A DNA stretch of 64,000 bases. Origin: Camarhynchus parvulus (lineage: Eukaryota; Chordata; Aves; Passeriformes; Thraupidae). Within the stretch, counting starts at the first letter, position 1. Every line of letters begins with the position of its first letter. The notes under the pieces were generated by a model. That model made no database searches, was not told the DNA's origin, and saw only the letters and a list, made by a program, of their open reading frames with translations. This document shows positions 61,191 through 64,000 of the stretch, in pieces. The stretch lies in contig NC_044572.1 of assembly GCF_901933205.1 (NCBI RefSeq), forward strand, positions 90,052,965 through 90,116,964, read 5' to 3'. Both the position numbers and the translations under genes were made by a program.

Positions 61191-62343
61191 TCTACAATAA
61201 CTTTGCAAAGGACTACTGTTACTGGATTACTTCAGCTGATACAGTCCATTTAAATATGGCTCATTAATAGACCTGCTGCCTTAGATGAGGGCAACTGTTT
61301 ACCCAGGGATAATTCTGCTCTTTTATTTTTCCCAGACTTCTGTACCCTACTACAGTGACAAAAATTAAACAAATGCTTCCTAGAGATAGTAAAACAACTG
61401 AACAGAAGAAGATTGCTCACCATTTCTGGTGCCTTCCTTTCTCTCTGCAGTACATGAGACAGCAGCATGGCTTCCTTCAGCCTTCCAGGTTTTGGACTTG
61501 TATATGGGATATATACATGGGATATATAGTGTTGTTTACTTTTCTAATTTTGTTTCAGCTTTCCTTTTTTTGCATAACTCTTAGTCTTTTCCATTGATTT
61601 CATTAGGGCTGCATCCCATTTTTTAAAGTTAAAAGTAGAGCTTATCATCTTGTCATACCTGCTTCTGTACTGACTTTAAGTTGAATGCACCATTACTTCC
61701 TTACACAGAAGCATTTGAAAGCACTTCAGACTGATGTTTCTCATTTAATCTACCACACCCCCTTTAAACATAATATAGGGGTTTGAAGCTAACTTTTACT
61801 CCCCTTCTGCAGAACTGTTCCTTTCAAAATTTTTGTTTTAGCATCCTTTTTCTTTCACATCACTATCCAGTGCTAATGACAAAGTTTCCATGAAAATGCG
61901 TGGATTTGCAACTATATTAACATTTTCAAAAATATTATCTTTCTTGGGAAAATTTAATTAATCAACACATATGCCTGACCCCAAAAACTTCCATAATATA
62001 ATCTTTCTGTCTATTTTTCAGTTTTTCAGCAGTTCACCAAAGTCTGTCCAATACCCTGGTCTATTTAGTTCTCATGTTGTACTATAGTTAATATTTTATA
62101 GCTCTTACTTGAATGGTAAATATTGTCTTATTTTCTATTTCAAAGTTTTATACTGCTTCATTTCAGAAATTCCCATCTGAATCATGCCTTATGTTTCCCT
62201 ACATATTCTCATTTTAAGTTCACAAAGTTCTCATTTAAGTTGCTGACAAATTGGAAGCAGGATATTCTAAATATATTCTAAAGAAAGATTTCTCAGAGAT
62301 AATCTAGGAAGTAGATGCAGGGTTTTCTGACAACATTCAAACA

Positions 62344-62369
62344 GATATATATTTATATAATATATATAA
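62344..62369 (+). repeat. TA-rich microsatellite
   Basis: A degenerate run of TA dinucleotides (ATATATATTTATATAATATA). Confidence 0.9.
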
Positions 62370-62424
62370 GTTTTTTAAAAATTTAGGTCTACATACACAT
62401 ATGCACAGAGCCTGTTTATGTATG

Positions 62425-62450
62425 CACACACACAAACGCCACACACACAG
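62425..62450 (+). repeat. (CA)n microsatellite, interrupted
   Basis: CACACACACA, an interruption AACGCC, then ACACACACA. The interruption suggests an old, stable repeat. Confidence 0.9.
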
Positions 62451-64000
62451 TTATGATGTATCAACCAGTAGCTGTCCACTGCGTCTTCTGCTTTATAACA
62501 TCTTTAAAAAACTTTTTTTTCTTTTCGTTCATCCTTTCTTGAAGTTGGACTTTTGGCCATCACCTTTTCAGCAGTTCTGTAAAGTAATTTTCTGTGAAGG
62601 AATGACATCATACATCCCACAGGTATTTATTGCTGAGTTATAATCCTGCATATAAATGTTTATCTCTCACTCCTCCTGAACACGGAGAGGCAAGTATAGA
62701 CAGCTGTACAAAAGTAATAGAGCAGTGCACGAATATGTATGCTTTGAAAATGCAATAATGTGAAAAATAGAACTTTTGTATTTTGCAAGGAATTGTATGA
62801 ACAATGTGATTGTCTTTGCTAAATAACTTAGTTATCAAAATAAATTCTTGTAAAAAAAAAAGCAGGATGGCTTTCAATCCTGTAGAATGAAGTTAAGAAG
62901 CTATTAAAAGTCTTTCAATACGCAAGTTTCAAATCAGCCATGAATAAACAACTTTGGCCCTAAAATACAGAGGAAAAATGCTCAGTTAAAAAGGGGTGTA
63001 CAATCTTAATGCATATGTGAGTGGTGTGTGTTGTTATCTTACTTGCTTTATCACACTAAATAAAGGGGGTTTTATGAGTATTTTCCTTATATTTCCATAT
63101 AGCTGTGCTATCTCATATACTTTTTCCAAAATTTCAGTTCATTTCTTAACATGATCTTTTTATTAACACTTTTTAGAACATAATGAGGTTTTATTTCATT
63201 TTTCATCCTTGACCCTCTCAAAGCAGAATGTTGAGTGCTGGTTATTTTAGGGTTAAGTTCATTGCATGTCCCAAACTCTTACAAAAATAATTTTATGGAA
63301 AGTTAGATATTTTTAATGACAACTTTTTCAGGATATTTCTCCATCTCTTAGAAGGGTCTTATTAATTGTCAAAGTGGCCAGAATGAGACTAACCATGATA
63401 TATGCGGTGCTTGAAAGACCTCTGAATACATCCTACAATATGAGAATTGTTTGAACAATAAATTTTCCCATTTTTTATTTAAAAAAACCCACTTTATTTA
63501 AAAACAAAATGCAGAGGATTTTTTTTTTTTGTAATTTGGATGTCATTAGTTTTGCACTTAAACCTGGATTTGTCTCATCTCATCTCACATGGCTGAGAAA
63601 TCTCTTATGAGACTTCATCTTTCTGTAAGCAATGAAGAAAGGTAATGTTTTGCTTCTTTGCTTCCATGGAAATTTGAGCAATTAGGATACTAAATTAGGC
63701 CCTTAAAGTCACTAAAAAATCACAAAGGATGGTTTTGAATTGTCTTGCTTATATCACTAATCTTCACCCTAAAGCCAGCTCATACATATAGATATGCTTC
63801 TCATTACTATGGACCTTTGTACTACTAATCAGAAAAAAATTTCCATTCAATTTAATAATCTGAGCTAGGTGAACTTTGCTGATGTTTCTTGCCACTACTG
63901 TTCCTTCAGTGTTGCTCTTCACTTCTTTTTCTTAAGATCAATCCAATTATGTTTGATCCAAACCCATAATAACTTGAAAAGCCAGGTTCTTTGCAGTGAG

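Larger units (their letters stand above)
61191..64000. other. Unassigned AT-rich DNA
   Basis: No gene or dispersed repeat recognised. An imperfect TATA(T/C)ATGGGATATA duplication lies near 61500-61527. The two microsatellites are listed separately. Confidence 0.55.

Noticed and set aside
1..64000. tRNA, rRNA, CRISPR arrays, bacterial operons, DNA transposons with inverted ends
   Set aside because: I looked for their signatures on both strands by eye and saw none. Small or diverged RNA genes and eroded DNA transposons could still escape this.

Overview
The window looks like bird nuclear DNA, most likely from a songbird (Passeriformes). The strongest evidence is many 5'-truncated CR1 LINE copies in both orientations. 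Several end in the diagnostic CR1 3' tail, for example the ATTCTGTGATTCT-type ending near 1066, and its reverse complement at 48038 and 57664. Two kinds of solo LTR of the sort common in songbird genomes support this. The songbird assignment is an inference; bird is much firmer. All family matches were made by eye from knowledge of CR1 and avian LTR consensus sequences, not by a search.

I found no protein-coding exon, rRNA, tRNA or CRISPR array, and no CpG island. The DNA is AT-rich with short reading frames. The frames that make sense as protein (near 23.8-24.6, 41.8 and 43.1 kb) are pieces of the CR1 reverse-transcriptase polyprotein. The longest other frames (29754-30428, 50290-50790, 12503-12955) resemble no family I know. 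The window is best read as intergenic or deep-intron DNA.

Layout. 0-9 kb: a CR1 tail, two CR1 pieces head to tail (2.86-3.52 kb), a very old CR1 on the minus strand (7.98-8.25 kb) and a short CR1 tail (8.77 kb). 9-23.7 kb: about 15 kb with almost no recognisable repeat. 23.8-27.2 kb: the longest CR1 (about 980 bp), an old CR1 on the other strand and a third CR1. 27.2-32.3 kb: unassigned DNA with a long frame and a TA/GT palindrome. 32.3-32.9 kb: a CR1 split by an ERVL-like solo LTR. 36.4 kb: an old CR1. 39.2-39.6 kb: an ERVK-like solo LTR with a 6-bp target duplication. 41.7-43.6 kb: two same-strand CR1 pieces. 44.6-44.9 kb: a possible LTR remnant. 45.5-46.1 kb: an old CR1 coding-region fossil. 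48.0 and 49.6-50.3 kb: CR1 pieces, the second followed by a GC-richer block. 54.8 kb: an old CR1. 57.7 kb: a well-preserved CR1. 60.65 kb: a second, inverted copy of the ERVL-like LTR. The rest holds microsatellites.

The elements do not work together as a pathway. They are layers of insertions of different age: eroded CR1/L3-like copies, then avian CR1 copies, then LTR insertions, one of which lies inside a CR1. I found no convincing new biological system. The most informative objects are the nested LTR, the LTR with its target duplication, and the layer of very old CR1 copies.
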